Below are positions 28,883 to 36,920 of a stretch of 59,825 nucleotides of DNA, one piece after another; within the stretch, counting starts at the first letter, position 1, and each line of letters starts with the position of its first letter. This DNA is from Chitinophaga solisilvae (GTDB lineage: Bacteria; Bacteroidota; Bacteroidia; Chitinophagales; Chitinophagaceae). The notes under the pieces are model-generated. The model was not told the origin of the DNA and did no database searches. It was given only the letters and a program-made list of their open reading frames with translations. Made by a program: the position numbers and the translations under genes. The stretch spans positions 1-59,825 of the forward strand of contig NZ_JAABOK010000027.1 in NCBI RefSeq assembly GCF_009928525.1, read 5' to 3'.

Positions 28883-29494
28883 TTACAGCGTTACACCAAC
28901 TCCCAACTGTATACTCTGGTTTTTCCAGTTTTTGGAATCGCCAATGCTGCTGATACCTTTTACGTCGTTGAAGCCGATGATGTAACGGGCACTGATGTTA
29001 ATGATCGGCAGTTGCAGCCATAAGCCGGCAACACCGGAAATTTCACCGCCTTTGAAGGCTTTGTTGGCAGCGCCGAATACTTTTCTGTCGCTCACCATAG
29101 CGCCAAACTGAGGACCTACCTGCAGTTTGAGACGGGGCGTACCGAGGTCAATGTTAGCGAGCAATGGAATGCTCAGGTAGTTCAGATTTACTTTTTTGCG
29201 GTTGTCCGCAGTGCTGACACCTTCGTAAATGTCTTTGAAGTTGTCAGTTGTTTCAGTTTTGGTAGAGGAGAATATCACCTCACCCTGTACACCGAAACCT
29301 TTTGCCAGGTTCACCTGGGCAAAACCGCCGAGATGGTAACCCAATTTGAAGCCATCCTGAAATCCGGCTCCATCCAGCTTTCCGAGGTTAGCACCTCCTT
29401 TTACTCCAAAGCGCAGAAACTTGGTTTGTGCACTAACGGTTGTTGTAACTGCAGCAAACATCAGCACTGCAACGGCGAAAAACAGTTTTTTCAT
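28883..29494 (-). CDS. Outer-membrane beta-barrel protein (PorT/OMP_b-brl_2-like)
   Basis: A 203-aa exported protein with a signal peptide at 1-22 (MKKLFFAVAVLM..VSAQ), followed by LRFGVKGGANLGKL, the typical opening of small Bacteroidota porin-family barrels. Alternating strands run through to VGVTL at the C-terminus. The frame stays open upstream to 29572, but that would add 26 residues before the signal peptide, so the ATG at 29494 is chosen. It lies downstream of lon on the same strand, separated by 238 bp and hairpin copy 5, so it is probably expressed separately. Function within the outer membrane is unknown. Confidence 0.82.
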   Translation of the reverse strand: MKKLFFAVAVLMFAAVTTTVSAQTKFLRFGVKGGANLGKLDGAGFQDGFKLGYHLGGFAQVNLAKGFGVQGEVIFSSTKTETTDNFKDIYEGVSTADNRKKVNLNYLSIPLLANIDLGTPRLKLQVGPQFGAMVSDRKVFGAANKAFKGGEISGVAGLWLQLPIINISARYIIGFNDVKGISSIGDSKNWKNQSIQLGVGVTL

Positions 29495-29604
29495 AATTGT
29501 TTTGTTAGTAATGGTTAAAATATAGACGTCCGAACAGGTAAATACCCCTACTTTCATTTTTGCCGGGGGCACAAATACAAATTCCGTGCTATTTGTTAAG
29601 ATTA

Positions 29605-30516
29605 TCAGAAATTGTAAGCCAGACGTGCTGTGAAATAGCTCATGACACTGAGGTCTTCGCCGGCCAGCGGCTTAAAAACCGTGAATGCGGGAGAAAAAGT
29701 AAAGCGGCCGAGCAGATAGGCTGCATTGAGGGTAATATCTACTGCCCTGGGTTCAAATCCGGTATGGTCTTCGAAATACAGTTCCCGTGTGCGGCGTATT
29801 TTTTCCTTGCGCATTTTGGGGGAGCGGGAAATATACTGAAAGGCTTTCAGCTGACTGAAATAATTAGCCGTGCCCATGGTAAAGGCAATGGAAGGCGTTA
29901 ACAGCAGGCCGTCTGCTTTTCCGAATACTGTATTGAAAATAAACGGGTGCCGTACGGCTGCAATGATATTAAAATCGTTGCCCCGCAGATGTTGCTCCCG
30001 GCGGTATCCTTCATTAACATCATGGCCCCATCCGTAATCCAGGCTGATGCTCGGTTGCAGCCACCATTGCCGGTACAGGAAGTAGGCAAATAATTCATTT
30101 TTTATCGGTGTTTCCGGAATATCGGTGGAGTCGGCGAAAAAATACCTGGTATAGGAGATGCCTGTCAGGAATTTACGGTTTTTCGTATAGTCGTAACCTG
30201 CAGTCAGATCACATTCAAACCAGGGATTTTTTTCTGTATTGAACAGATAATACCCTGCAGCTCCTGCATAAAAGCCGCTTTTATGATACCAGGTCACGGA
30301 AGGTGATAAAAATGTTTTCATCACAATGGGCAGTTCCACATTGGTGGTTTTACTGCCATAAGCCGGATTGTTTCCGTAGGCAACGGCTACAACTACTTCA
30401 CTTTTCTGCTGTTTGTTCAACAGTGAGTCCAGCTGCCTTTCCAGCTCGGCCAGGGACTGACCGCGGGCAATAATACAGCCACTAAACAGCAACAGACATG
30501 TCAGGATAATGCGCAT
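29605..30516 (-). CDS. Predicted outer-membrane beta-barrel protein, unassigned
   Basis: About 303 aa. The signal sequence MRIILTCLLLFSGCIIARGQ can be read as signal peptidase I type, with cleavage near ARG-Q. A short helical, charged segment LAELERQLDSLLNKQQKSE follows. The rest is aromatic-rich amphipathic strands ending in a terminal phenylalanine (TARLAYNF), which is typical of outer-membrane barrels. I do not recognise a family. The open frame extends 7 codons further upstream (30537), but M8 begins the signal peptide. It lies 63 bp downstream of the metallophosphoesterase on the same strand and may share its transcript. Confidence 0.7.
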   Translation of the reverse strand: MRIILTCLLLFSGCIIARGQSLAELERQLDSLLNKQQKSEVVVAVAYGNNPAYGSKTTNVELPIVMKTFLSPSVTWYHKSGFYAGAAGYYLFNTEKNPWFECDLTAGYDYTKNRKFLTGISYTRYFFADSTDIPETPIKNELFAYFLYRQWWLQPSISLDYGWGHDVNEGYRREQHLRGNDFNIIAAVRHPFIFNTVFGKADGLLLTPSIAFTMGTANYFSQLKAFQYISRSPKMRKEKIRRTRELYFEDHTGFEPRAVDITLNAAYLLGRFTFSPAFTVFKPLAGEDLSVMSYFTARLAYNF

Positions 30517-30579
30517 TATATAGAGATACCTGCACAATATAGGATATTTCCCTATCCTGATATTTGCGAATTTTAGTAA

Positions 30580-31848
30580 TTACGCGAGATCGATGACGGT
30601 GATTTCCGGCAGTACGCCTACCCTTCCGGGGTAACCGAGGAAACCGAAGCCCCTGTTCACATACAGGTGCTGATCGCCGGATTTGTACAGGCCGGCCCAT
30701 TCCTTATAAAAGTATTGGGACGGGCTCCATCTCAAGCCCGGGATTTCAATACCGAACTGCATGCCGTGCGTATGACCGGCCAGTGTCAGCGCAATATCCG
30801 GGTATTCGGGCCTGATCTGTGCATCCCAGTGGGTAGGATCATGGGACAATAGTATTTTGAAGGGGATGTCTCTGGCGCCTTCGTAAGCGCGCTTCAGGTC
30901 GCCGTAGCGCGGGAAGCGTTTGATGGCGCTCCAGTTTTCCACGCCCAGCAAGGCAATCTGCTCTCCTCCCCTTTCCAGTACCGCATGTTCATTCATCATC
31001 AGTTTCCAGCCCAGTTCCGCATGCACTTCCTTGAGCCTTTCCAGGTTCCTGATCTGCATATCACTGTGACCGGCAGGAGTTTTATCCGGCCAGGGGTAAT
31101 AATCGCCATAGTCATGGTTTCCCAGGGTGGAATATACTCCCATGGGAGCTTTCACCTGACTGAAAACATCCATCCACTGTTCCATTTCCACCGCGCGGTC
31201 GTTCACCAGATCGCCGGTAAAGAGTACCAGGTCCGGTTTCTGGGCATTAATCATCTGAACGCCCTTGAGCACGGCTTCGCGGTTGGCGAAGCTGCCGGAG
31301 TGGATATCGGAGATCTGTACGATGCGCATGCCCTTGAAGGAGGCTGGCAGGTTTTTAAAGGCTATCTTGATTTTATGAACACGATAATTATATTTGTTGG
31401 AGAAGCCATACATGAGGGTGGCAAAGAAGGTGCCGCCGGTGATGAGCCCCAGGCGGTTGATAAACTGGGAGCGGCTCATACCGCTGACAACGCCTTTCTC
31501 CTGTGTAACGGGTTGCTGGCCGCCGAACTGACGGATGATCCATAAAACACCGCGGCGCAGGTCGTCTATCAGCAAAAATACCGTCACGAGCAGCTTGGCG
31601 ACTACCAGCCCCATAAAAATGGCCATCAGATAGGATTTCATCTGCTGGGGCCAGCTATGCCAGTTGATGTACGGCAGGAGAATGATCATGAGGAGGCAGA
31701 TGCCGGAAATACCCCAGTAAACAGCATAGGTAATGCTCCGTACGCGGGGGGCAGACATATACACCATGGCCCTTACCGCCTGAAATACATAAAGGTCCAG
31801 GAGCAGCAGAAAGAAAACCAGTATCAGGGAATTTAATCCGGGTCTCAT
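30580..31848 (-). CDS. Membrane-anchored calcineurin-like metallophosphoesterase
   Basis: A 422-aa protein. Four hydrophobic helices occupy about 1-100, with a weaker hydrophobic stretch near 133-148, and the phosphoesterase domain spans about 165-420. The five metal motifs are complete: SDIHSG (D181, H183), GDLVND (D213), GNHD (243-246), LSHDP, and GHTHG (358-362). This architecture matches the YkuE/YaeI-like membrane phosphoesterases, and in some Gram-negatives relatives act as UDP-diacylglucosamine hydrolases in lipid A synthesis. The substrate here is not known. It is divergent from the UPF0173 gene. Confidence 0.88.
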   Translation of the reverse strand: MRPGLNSLILVFFLLLLDLYVFQAVRAMVYMSAPRVRSITYAVYWGISGICLLMIILLPYINWHSWPQQMKSYLMAIFMGLVVAKLLVTVFLLIDDLRRGVLWIIRQFGGQQPVTQEKGVVSGMSRSQFINRLGLITGGTFFATLMYGFSNKYNYRVHKIKIAFKNLPASFKGMRIVQISDIHSGSFANREAVLKGVQMINAQKPDLVLFTGDLVNDRAVEMEQWMDVFSQVKAPMGVYSTLGNHDYGDYYPWPDKTPAGHSDMQIRNLERLKEVHAELGWKLMMNEHAVLERGGEQIALLGVENWSAIKRFPRYGDLKRAYEGARDIPFKILLSHDPTHWDAQIRPEYPDIALTLAGHTHGMQFGIEIPGLRWSPSQYFYKEWAGLYKSGDQHLYVNRGFGFLGYPGRVGVLPEITVIDLA

Positions 31849-32203
31849 TATAATTATTTAATATAAATAGAGAATAATCAGGCAATTTACTCAAACTTCT
31901 CTGGTCGGAAAAGTTAAAACACCTGTATGGGGATGCAGACGAATGGCAGGGAGGAAAATTGCATACTTTGCGAATAAATAAATTTGTGCATAAATAAATA
32001 TACTACAGCGCCCGATTTCTAGGTAATCGTTGTATTTTTGTCCGATTCAGGCCCTTTTTATTTTTAAAGGACTGATTTTTGACAATAAAAAGCGTACCCG
32101 GAGCAGCGGAGGAGCAATGAGTGTTTTGCAATAACAATTGCATCCTTGCTCCTTTGCTGCTTTGGTGTCGGGTTACATCAGGAAACACAGGAAACAACAG
32201 ACC
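31849..32203. other. Divergent intergenic region with a structured leader upstream of the UPF0173 gene
   Basis: 355 bp between the metallophosphoesterase (-) and the UPF0173 gene (+), with no ORF of interest. Two TAnnTTTG elements are visible on the plus strand: TAAATTTG at 31979-31986, with TTG 17 nt upstream, and TATTTTTG at 32033-32040. Downstream of them is a nested hairpin at 32096-32173, listed separately. Confidence 0.6.
32096..32173 (+). ncRNA. Candidate structured leader RNA (nested hairpin)
   Basis: There are three stacked helices. The outer is ACCCG (32096-32100) with CGGGT (32169-32173). The middle is AGCAGCGGAGGAGCAA (32102-32117) with TTGCTCCTTTGCTGCT (32146-32161), where the two apparent mismatches become G-U pairs in RNA. 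The inner is TGCAAT with ATTGCA (32127-32142) around AACA. It ends 30 nt before the UPF0173 ATG. It could be a regulatory leader or a tail-less relative of the intergenic hairpin family, because it contains CAGCGGAG. I do not recognise a known riboswitch. Confidence 0.45.
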
Positions 32204-32884
32204 ATGAGATTTACATATTACGGCCATTCCTGCTTTGCAGTGGACATCCAGGGTAAAAGGATTCTTTTCGATCCTTTCATCACGCATAACGAGCTGGCAA
32301 AAAAGGTGGATATCAATACGATAGAGGCAGATTACATTTTTGTTTCCCATGGTCATGAAGATCACGTAGCGGACCTGATTGCACTGGCGAAGCGGACCAA
32401 TGCCACGGTAGTCTCCAATTTTGAGATTGTTACCTGGGCAGGTAAACAGGGCATCAGCAAAGTGCATCCCATGAATACCGGCGGCAAATGGAAATTTGAC
32501 TTCGGCACCGTAAAGTGTGTGGTGGCGCAGCATTCCAGCGGCCTGCCTGACGGTTCCTACGGCGGTAATCCGATGGGGTTTGTATTTATGACGGAAGACG
32601 GTAACTTTTACTTTGCCGGAGATACGGCGATGACAAGGGATATGGAGCTGATTCCGGACTTTACGGAGTTGGATTTTGCTGTATTACCGATAGGCGATAA
32701 CTTCACCATGGATGCAGCAGATGCGGTAGCGGCTGCAGAAATGATTCAATGCGAAAAGATTATCGGTGTACATTACGATACGTTCGGGTACATCAAAATA
32801 GATAAGCAGGCTACCATGCAGCTGTTTGACGAAGCTGGCGTGGAACTGCTGCTGCCGGAAATAGGCAGCACCATAGAGGTTTGA
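32204..32884 (+). CDS. UPF0173 metal-dependent hydrolase (beta-lactamase fold)
   Basis: A 226-aa cytosolic metallo-beta-lactamase-fold hydrolase. It starts MRFTYYGHSCFAV and carries the zinc motif H49-x-H51-x-D53-H54 (SHGHEDH), with later ligands in FAGDTAMT and IGVHYDTF. The family is widespread and is usually annotated UPF0173/YtkL-like; its substrate is not established. The frame is open upstream to 32138, but that would read through the leader hairpin, and the ATG at 32204 gives the normal N-terminus. parA follows after 67 bp. Confidence 0.92.
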   Translation: MRFTYYGHSCFAVDIQGKRILFDPFITHNELAKKVDINTIEADYIFVSHGHEDHVADLIALAKRTNATVVSNFEIVTWAGKQGISKVHPMNTGGKWKFDFGTVKCVVAQHSSGLPDGSYGGNPMGFVFMTEDGNFYFAGDTAMTRDMELIPDFTELDFAVLPIGDNFTMDAADAVAAAEMIQCEKIIGVHYDTFGYIKIDKQATMQLFDEAGVELLLPEIGSTIEV

Positions 32885-32951
32885 GGAAGAAGCGATCTTG
32901 CTATTTTATCCTTTATCCTATAAATGAACCTTTGAATTTTTAAATTACACA

Positions 32952-33773
32952 ATGGCTAGAGTAATCGCAATCGCTAATCAGAAAGGTGGGGTCGGAAAAA
33001 CTACCAGTGCAATCAACCTGGCAAGCAGCCTGGCTGTACTGGAATTTAAAACATTGCTGGTAGATGCTGATCCCCAGGCTAACAGTACCACAGGATTGGG
33101 CTTTGACCTGCGCAATGTGCAGCAGAGCCTTTATGACTGTATGGTCAACGATGTTCAGGCCAAAGACGTTATACTGGAATCAGATACCCCTAACCTGAAG
33201 GTACTGCCCTCCCATATAGACCTGGTAGGTGCAGAACTGGAACTCATCAACCATCCCAGCAGGGAAAGGGTGATGAAACAGGTGGTGGATTCCGTGAAGG
33301 ATGATTACGATTTTGTAATAGTTGACTGTTCCCCTTCCCTCGGATTAATTACGGTGAACGCGCTTGTGGCGTCCAATTCCGTTATTATTCCGGTACAATG
33401 TGAGTTTTTTGCCCTGGAAGGCCTGGGCAAACTGCTCAATACGATCAAGATTGTGCAGAGCAGGCTGAATATAGCCCTGGAGATTGAAGGCATCCTGATG
33501 ACCATGTACGACGGGCGTCTGCGACTGAGCAACCAGGTGGTAGACGAAGTAAAACAACATTTTGAAGAAAGCGTTTTCAATACGATCATTCATCGTAACA
33601 CCAAACTGGGAGAAGCGCCCAGCTTTGGTAAATCCGTGATTATGTACGATGCATCCAGTACAGGCGCTATCAATTACCTGAACCTGGCAAAGGAAATACT
33701 GCAGAAACATAATTTCACCCAAATTAAATCCAAAGACAAAATCTTAGCTATTAACGATGACCAATCCAAGTAA
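32952..33773 (+). CDS. parA: Chromosome partitioning ATPase ParA/Soj
   Basis: A 273-aa ATPase of the ParA/MinD family. The deviant Walker A motif KGGVGKTT is at 11-18, Walker B-like sequence appears in DFVIVDCSPSLG, and DADPQANST is at about 38-46. It works with ParB bound at parS sites to segregate the replicated origin region. The last 17 nt overlap the start of parB in another frame, so the two are translationally coupled. Length and lack of an N-terminal HTH indicate the chromosomal type. Confidence 0.96.
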   Translation: MARVIAIANQKGGVGKTTSAINLASSLAVLEFKTLLVDADPQANSTTGLGFDLRNVQQSLYDCMVNDVQAKDVILESDTPNLKVLPSHIDLVGAELELINHPSRERVMKQVVDSVKDDYDFVIVDCSPSLGLITVNALVASNSVIIPVQCEFFALEGLGKLLNTIKIVQSRLNIALEIEGILMTMYDGRLRLSNQVVDEVKQHFEESVFNTIIHRNTKLGEAPSFGKSVIMYDASSTGAINYLNLAKEILQKHNFTQIKSKDKILAINDDQSK

Positions 33774-34677
33774 GAAAGAGGCGTTGGGTAAAGGCATCCG
33801 CTCTTTGCTTCAAAACATTGACACGGACCTGAAGCAGACTGCCGGCGCCCTGGGCGATAATGCAGCGGTACATGTGGCCACCGGAATAGAACGCGTAGCG
33901 CTGGATCAGATTGTCACCAATCCGAAACAGCCGCGCCGTGATTTTGATGAAACGGCATTGCAGGAACTGAGTCAGTCTATCAAGCTGCACGATGTTATCC
34001 AGCCAATTACCATCGCCAAAATCAACAATAAAAAATACCAGCTGATTGCCGGTGAAAGACGTTTGCGCGCCAGTAAAATGGCCGGTCTGAAAGACATACC
34101 TGCGTATGTCCGCCAGGTAAACGACCAGGAACTGCTGGAACTCGCCCTGCTGGAAAACCTGCAGCGCGAAAACCTCAACGCCATTGAAGTGGGGCTGAGT
34201 TACAAACGTCTCATGGAAGAATGCAGCCTCACACAGGAGCAGGTAGCAGACCGCATGGGAAAGGAAAGAAGTACTGTTACCAACTATATACGCCTGCTCA
34301 AACTGCCGCCTGATATCCAGGTTGCAGTAAGAAACGGCCAGCTGAGTATGGGTCATGCCCGTGTGCTGACCGGTGTGGAGAATGTGGAAAACCAGCTTTT
34401 CCTCTACAACGAAATTCTCCAGAATGGCCTGTCTGTAAGACAGACTGAAGATCTGGCCCGCAAGATCAACCAGGCGGATAAAACCAGTCAGCAGAAACCC
34501 ACCAAAATAAAATTACCGCCTGCATTTCAGAAGATACAGGACAACCTGGCCTCCCACTTCGCTACCAAAGTGAAACTGGACAGAGGCAAAAACGGCAAGG
34601 GAAGTATTGTGATTGAATTTTATTCAGACGAAGAACTGGATAGCATCCTGGAAAAAATAGATATATACGGTGGCTAA
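33757..34677 (+). CDS. parB: Chromosome partitioning protein ParB/Spo0J
   Basis: A 306-aa CTP-dependent DNA clamp. The N-terminal CTPase domain contains the box GERRLRA (99-105) and ENLQREN (133-139). A helix-turn-helix DNA-binding domain follows at about 155-185 (LTQEQVADRMGKERSTVTNYI), and a C-terminal dimerisation region closes the protein. It overlaps parA by 17 nt upstream and the next gene by 8 nt downstream. I looked for a canonical parS palindrome (TGTTNCACGTGAAACA-like) near this locus and did not see one. Confidence 0.96.
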   Translation: MTNPSKKEALGKGIRSLLQNIDTDLKQTAGALGDNAAVHVATGIERVALDQIVTNPKQPRRDFDETALQELSQSIKLHDVIQPITIAKINNKKYQLIAGERRLRASKMAGLKDIPAYVRQVNDQELLELALLENLQRENLNAIEVGLSYKRLMEECSLTQEQVADRMGKERSTVTNYIRLLKLPPDIQVAVRNGQLSMGHARVLTGVENVENQLFLYNEILQNGLSVRQTEDLARKINQADKTSQQKPTKIKLPPAFQKIQDNLASHFATKVKLDRGKNGKGSIVIEFYSDEELDSILEKIDIYGG

Positions 34678-35377
34678 TAAGGCTGGAAAAATATTCCATT
34701 TATTTCGCAACAACTTCCTGGTATTACTGGTAACAGTGATGGTCACATCCGTGCAGGCACAGGATACTTCCCGCGCTGCAGCAGTAAAACCCATTGATAC
34801 GCTGGTACGGCCGGCAACCCAGGCGCTGACAGATACGGCAGCCGGCAGGGAACCTGTCAGGCTGACGATGGACGCTCCTCCGCCGCACAGCCCCCGGAAA
34901 GCGGCCCTGTTTTCGGCTATCGTGCCGGGTCTGGGCCAGATCTATAACCGGGAATACTGGAAAGTGCCGCTGGTATATGCTGCCATAGGTACCTGTACGT
35001 ACTTCTTTATCTGGAATATGGGCAATTACAAGGATTACAGGGATGCCTACCGCCTCGCGATGGACGGAAACCCTGATACCAATACGCCTAACCAGGAAAT
35101 TGCCAGCCATAAATACTCTCCGGAGAACCTGAAAATCATACGCGATTATTACCGCCAGAACCTGGACTACTCCGTATTGTTTTTCATTCTGGCGTACGGG
35201 TTAAACATTGCAGATGCTACGGTATTTGCCCATCTCCGTTCCTTTGACATGTCTGATGACCTCAGTATGCGGATTTCACCGGCACTGATCAACAACAGAA
35301 CACTGGGCATCAGCGTCAATCTATCCATCGGTGGTAAAAAGGCAAAGAAACAGCCTTATTTTGCCGGTCGCTGGTAA
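34670..35377 (+). CDS. DUF5683 membrane protein in the parAB operon
   Basis: A 235-aa protein starting with GTG that overlaps the end of parB by 8 nt. It has an N-terminal signal peptide or anchor (LVLLVTVMVTSVQAQ). After a Thr/Pro-rich stretch comes the diagnostic DUF5683 block SPRKAALFSAIVPGLGQIYN, then YWKVPLVYAAIGTCTYFFI. A second hydrophobic segment lies at about 165-180. The family is found in Bacteroidota and commonly sits between parB and dapB. The function is unknown. Tight overlap with parB suggests a conserved need for co-expression, perhaps linking chromosome or cell envelope processes, but that is speculation. Confidence 0.88.
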   Translation: MANKAGKIFHLFRNNFLVLLVTVMVTSVQAQDTSRAAAVKPIDTLVRPATQALTDTAAGREPVRLTMDAPPPHSPRKAALFSAIVPGLGQIYNREYWKVPLVYAAIGTCTYFFIWNMGNYKDYRDAYRLAMDGNPDTNTPNQEIASHKYSPENLKIIRDYYRQNLDYSVLFFILAYGLNIADATVFAHLRSFDMSDDLSMRISPALINNRTLGISVNLSIGGKKAKKQPYFAGRW

Positions 35378-35413
35378 CATCTTTATCAACATAAAAATCA
35401 GAAAGCAAGGGTC

Positions 35414-36130
35414 ATGAAAATAGCGCTCATCGGATATGGTAAAATGGGAAAGGCAATAGACGCCATCGCCACTGCAAAAGGACACGAGGTGATCCTGCGC
35501 ATTGATGCAGACAGCCAGCATCTGCTGGAAAAAGAACAGCTGGGGCAGGCGGATGTAGCGATAGAATTTACCACACCCGAAACGGCTTATCACAATGTAT
35601 TGAAATGCTTTGAAGCCAAAGTACCTGTTGTTTGCGGTACTACCGGCTGGCTGGAAAAGCTGCCCGCTATAAAGGAGCTGTGCAGTAAATACCAGGGCGG
35701 TTTTTTACATGCCACCAACTTCAGTATCGGGGTGAACATTTTTTTTGAAGTGAACAAGAAACTGGCCGACCTGATGGCAGCACAGCCGCAATACAACGTA
35801 TGGATGGAAGAAATTCACCATACCCAGAAGAAAGATGCCCCCAGCGGCACCGCCATCACCCTGGCAGAGCAGCTCCTGGGCGCTGTAACACGTAAAACAA
35901 ACTGGGTAAATGCATCCAGTGAACAACCGGAAACGCTGTCTATCATCTCCAAAAGAATTGATCCGGCTCCCGGCACGCATACGATTACCTATACATCAGC
36001 GATAGACGATATTACGATTACTCATACCGCCCATTCCCGGGAAGGCTTTGCTGCCGGCGCTGTTACAGCTGCCGAATGGCTCACAGGCAGACAGGGAGTG
36101 TTTTCTATGAGAGATGTACTGAACCTGTAG
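35414..36130 (+). CDS. dapB: 4-hydroxy-tetrahydrodipicolinate reductase
   Basis: A 238-aa cytosolic enzyme of the diaminopimelate/lysine pathway that reduces HTPA to tetrahydrodipicolinate with NAD(P)H. The dinucleotide motif GYGKMG is at 7-12 and CGTTG at 74-78. The catalytic block EEIHHTQKKDAPSGTA holds H135, H136 and K140. Length is on the short side but normal for Bacteroidota. It is 36 bp downstream of the DUF5683 gene in the conserved parA-parB-DUF5683-dapB order. Confidence 0.97.
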   Translation: MKIALIGYGKMGKAIDAIATAKGHEVILRIDADSQHLLEKEQLGQADVAIEFTTPETAYHNVLKCFEAKVPVVCGTTGWLEKLPAIKELCSKYQGGFLHATNFSIGVNIFFEVNKKLADLMAAQPQYNVWMEEIHHTQKKDAPSGTAITLAEQLLGAVTRKTNWVNASSEQPETLSIISKRIDPAPGTHTITYTSAIDDITITHTAHSREGFAAGAVTAAEWLTGRQGVFSMRDVLNL

Positions 36131-36203
36131 CCACCACTGTAGCTATCAGCCGCCGGAAAGTATACCACGAACTGCCGTCCGCTGAAAGCTAACTGCAAAA
36201 GCT

Positions 36204-36211
36204 TATATTTG
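36204..36211 (+). promoter_or_regulatory. Probable -7 element for the Rrf2 gene
   Basis: TATATTTG fits TAnnTTTG and lies 62 nt before the ATG at 36274. The leader contains a small hairpin, CATCC (36245-36249) with GGATG (36256-36260), ending 13 nt before the start codon. Confidence 0.45.
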
Positions 36212-36273
36212 TAAGTCAAATGTTCATTGCACTACCGATAGAGACATCCAAAGGGGGATGCAAATAATACAGT

Positions 36274-36693
36274 ATGTTATCTAAAAAAACACAATACGCA
36301 TTTCACGCATTAATACACCTGGCAGAGAATGTAGACAAAGGCCCGATCCTTATCTCAGAGATTGCGCAGGAAAAAAATATATCCATTAAATTCCTGGAAA
36401 ATATCCTGCTGGAGTTAAAAAATGCAGGTATTCTGGGCAGTAAGAAAGGAAAAGGAGGCGGGTATTACCTGATGCGCCCTCCGAAGGAGATAGCGCTGGC
36501 CAAGATTATCCGCCTGCTGGACGGACCTATTGCCCTGCTGCCCTGCGTGAGCCTGAACTATTACGAGCGCTGTGAGAACTGCCGCGACGAAGCCGTATGC
36601 GGCCTGAATGAGGTGATGAGCAAAGTGCGGGACGCCACGCTGAAATTGCTGGAAACCAAGACACTGAAAGATATTCTGACGCGCAACGCCTAG
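36274..36693 (+). CDS. Rrf2-family transcriptional regulator, cysteine-containing
   Basis: A 139-aa winged-helix regulator. MLSKKTQYAFHALIHLAE starts the DNA-binding domain, and GGGYYLMRPP (61-70) is the wing. Four cysteines follow, C91, C100, C103 and C109, in a loop like the one that holds an Fe-S cluster in IscR/NsrR. The spacing C-x2-C-x5-C plus a fourth Cys differs from IscR, so cluster, zinc or thiol sensing are all possible. It lies upstream of cysH-cysD-cysN on the same strand, across a terminator. By analogy with CymR it is the likely regulator of sulfate assimilation. Confidence 0.9.
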   Translation: MLSKKTQYAFHALIHLAENVDKGPILISEIAQEKNISIKFLENILLELKNAGILGSKKGKGGGYYLMRPPKEIALAKIIRLLDGPIALLPCVSLNYYERCENCRDEAVCGLNEVMSKVRDATLKLLETKTLKDILTRNA

Positions 36694-36805
36694 TCATTTT
36701 ATTATTTTATTATTTGAGATTTTGTATAAGTAACTGAAGCCCTCCGGACCATCCGGGGGGCTTTTCTTTTTGGACTAAAATCTCAAATAATAAAATAGTA
36801 AAATT
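36694..36805. repeat. Class B hairpin repeat enclosing a terminator
   Basis: The arms are about 36696-36723 and 36777-36805, about 28 bp with one mismatch (TTTTATTATTTGAGATTTT and its complement). Unlike other copies, the loop contains a complete rho-independent terminator instead of the AATG-GCAGCGGAGAT core. It lies between the Rrf2 and cysH genes. Confidence 0.8.
36737..36770 (+). terminator. Terminator after the Rrf2 gene
   Basis: Stem AAGCCCTCCGG (36737-36747) with CCGGGGGGCTT (36753-36763), including one T-G pair, followed by TTTTCTTTT. It separates Rrf2 transcription from cysHDN. Confidence 0.88.
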
Positions 36806-36850
36806 CTTAACAATTTTCCTACATAGTCTATCTTTCTTATAGGATTTATG

Positions 36851-36858
36851 TATTTTTG
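36851..36858 (+). promoter_or_regulatory. cysHDN promoter -7 element and leader hairpin
   Basis: TATTTTTG fits TAnnTTTG and lies 62 nt before the cysH ATG. The predicted leader contains a 6-bp hairpin CTTCAC (36866-36871) with GTGAAG (36879-36884). No recognised SAM or cysteine riboswitch consensus could be fitted. Confidence 0.5.
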
Positions 36859-36920
36859 TAGACGGCTTCACCAAAAGTGTGAAGGCTGGCACAAGGCTTA
36901 TCATCTTTAAGGAAGATTAC

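Noticed and set aside
32885..36130. parS site or replication origin near parAB
   Set aside because: No palindrome resembling the parS consensus and no DnaA-box cluster was visible by eye.
36780..36920. SAM-type riboswitch upstream of cysH
   Set aside because: Only a 6-bp hairpin can be drawn; conserved cores of known SAM riboswitch classes are missing.
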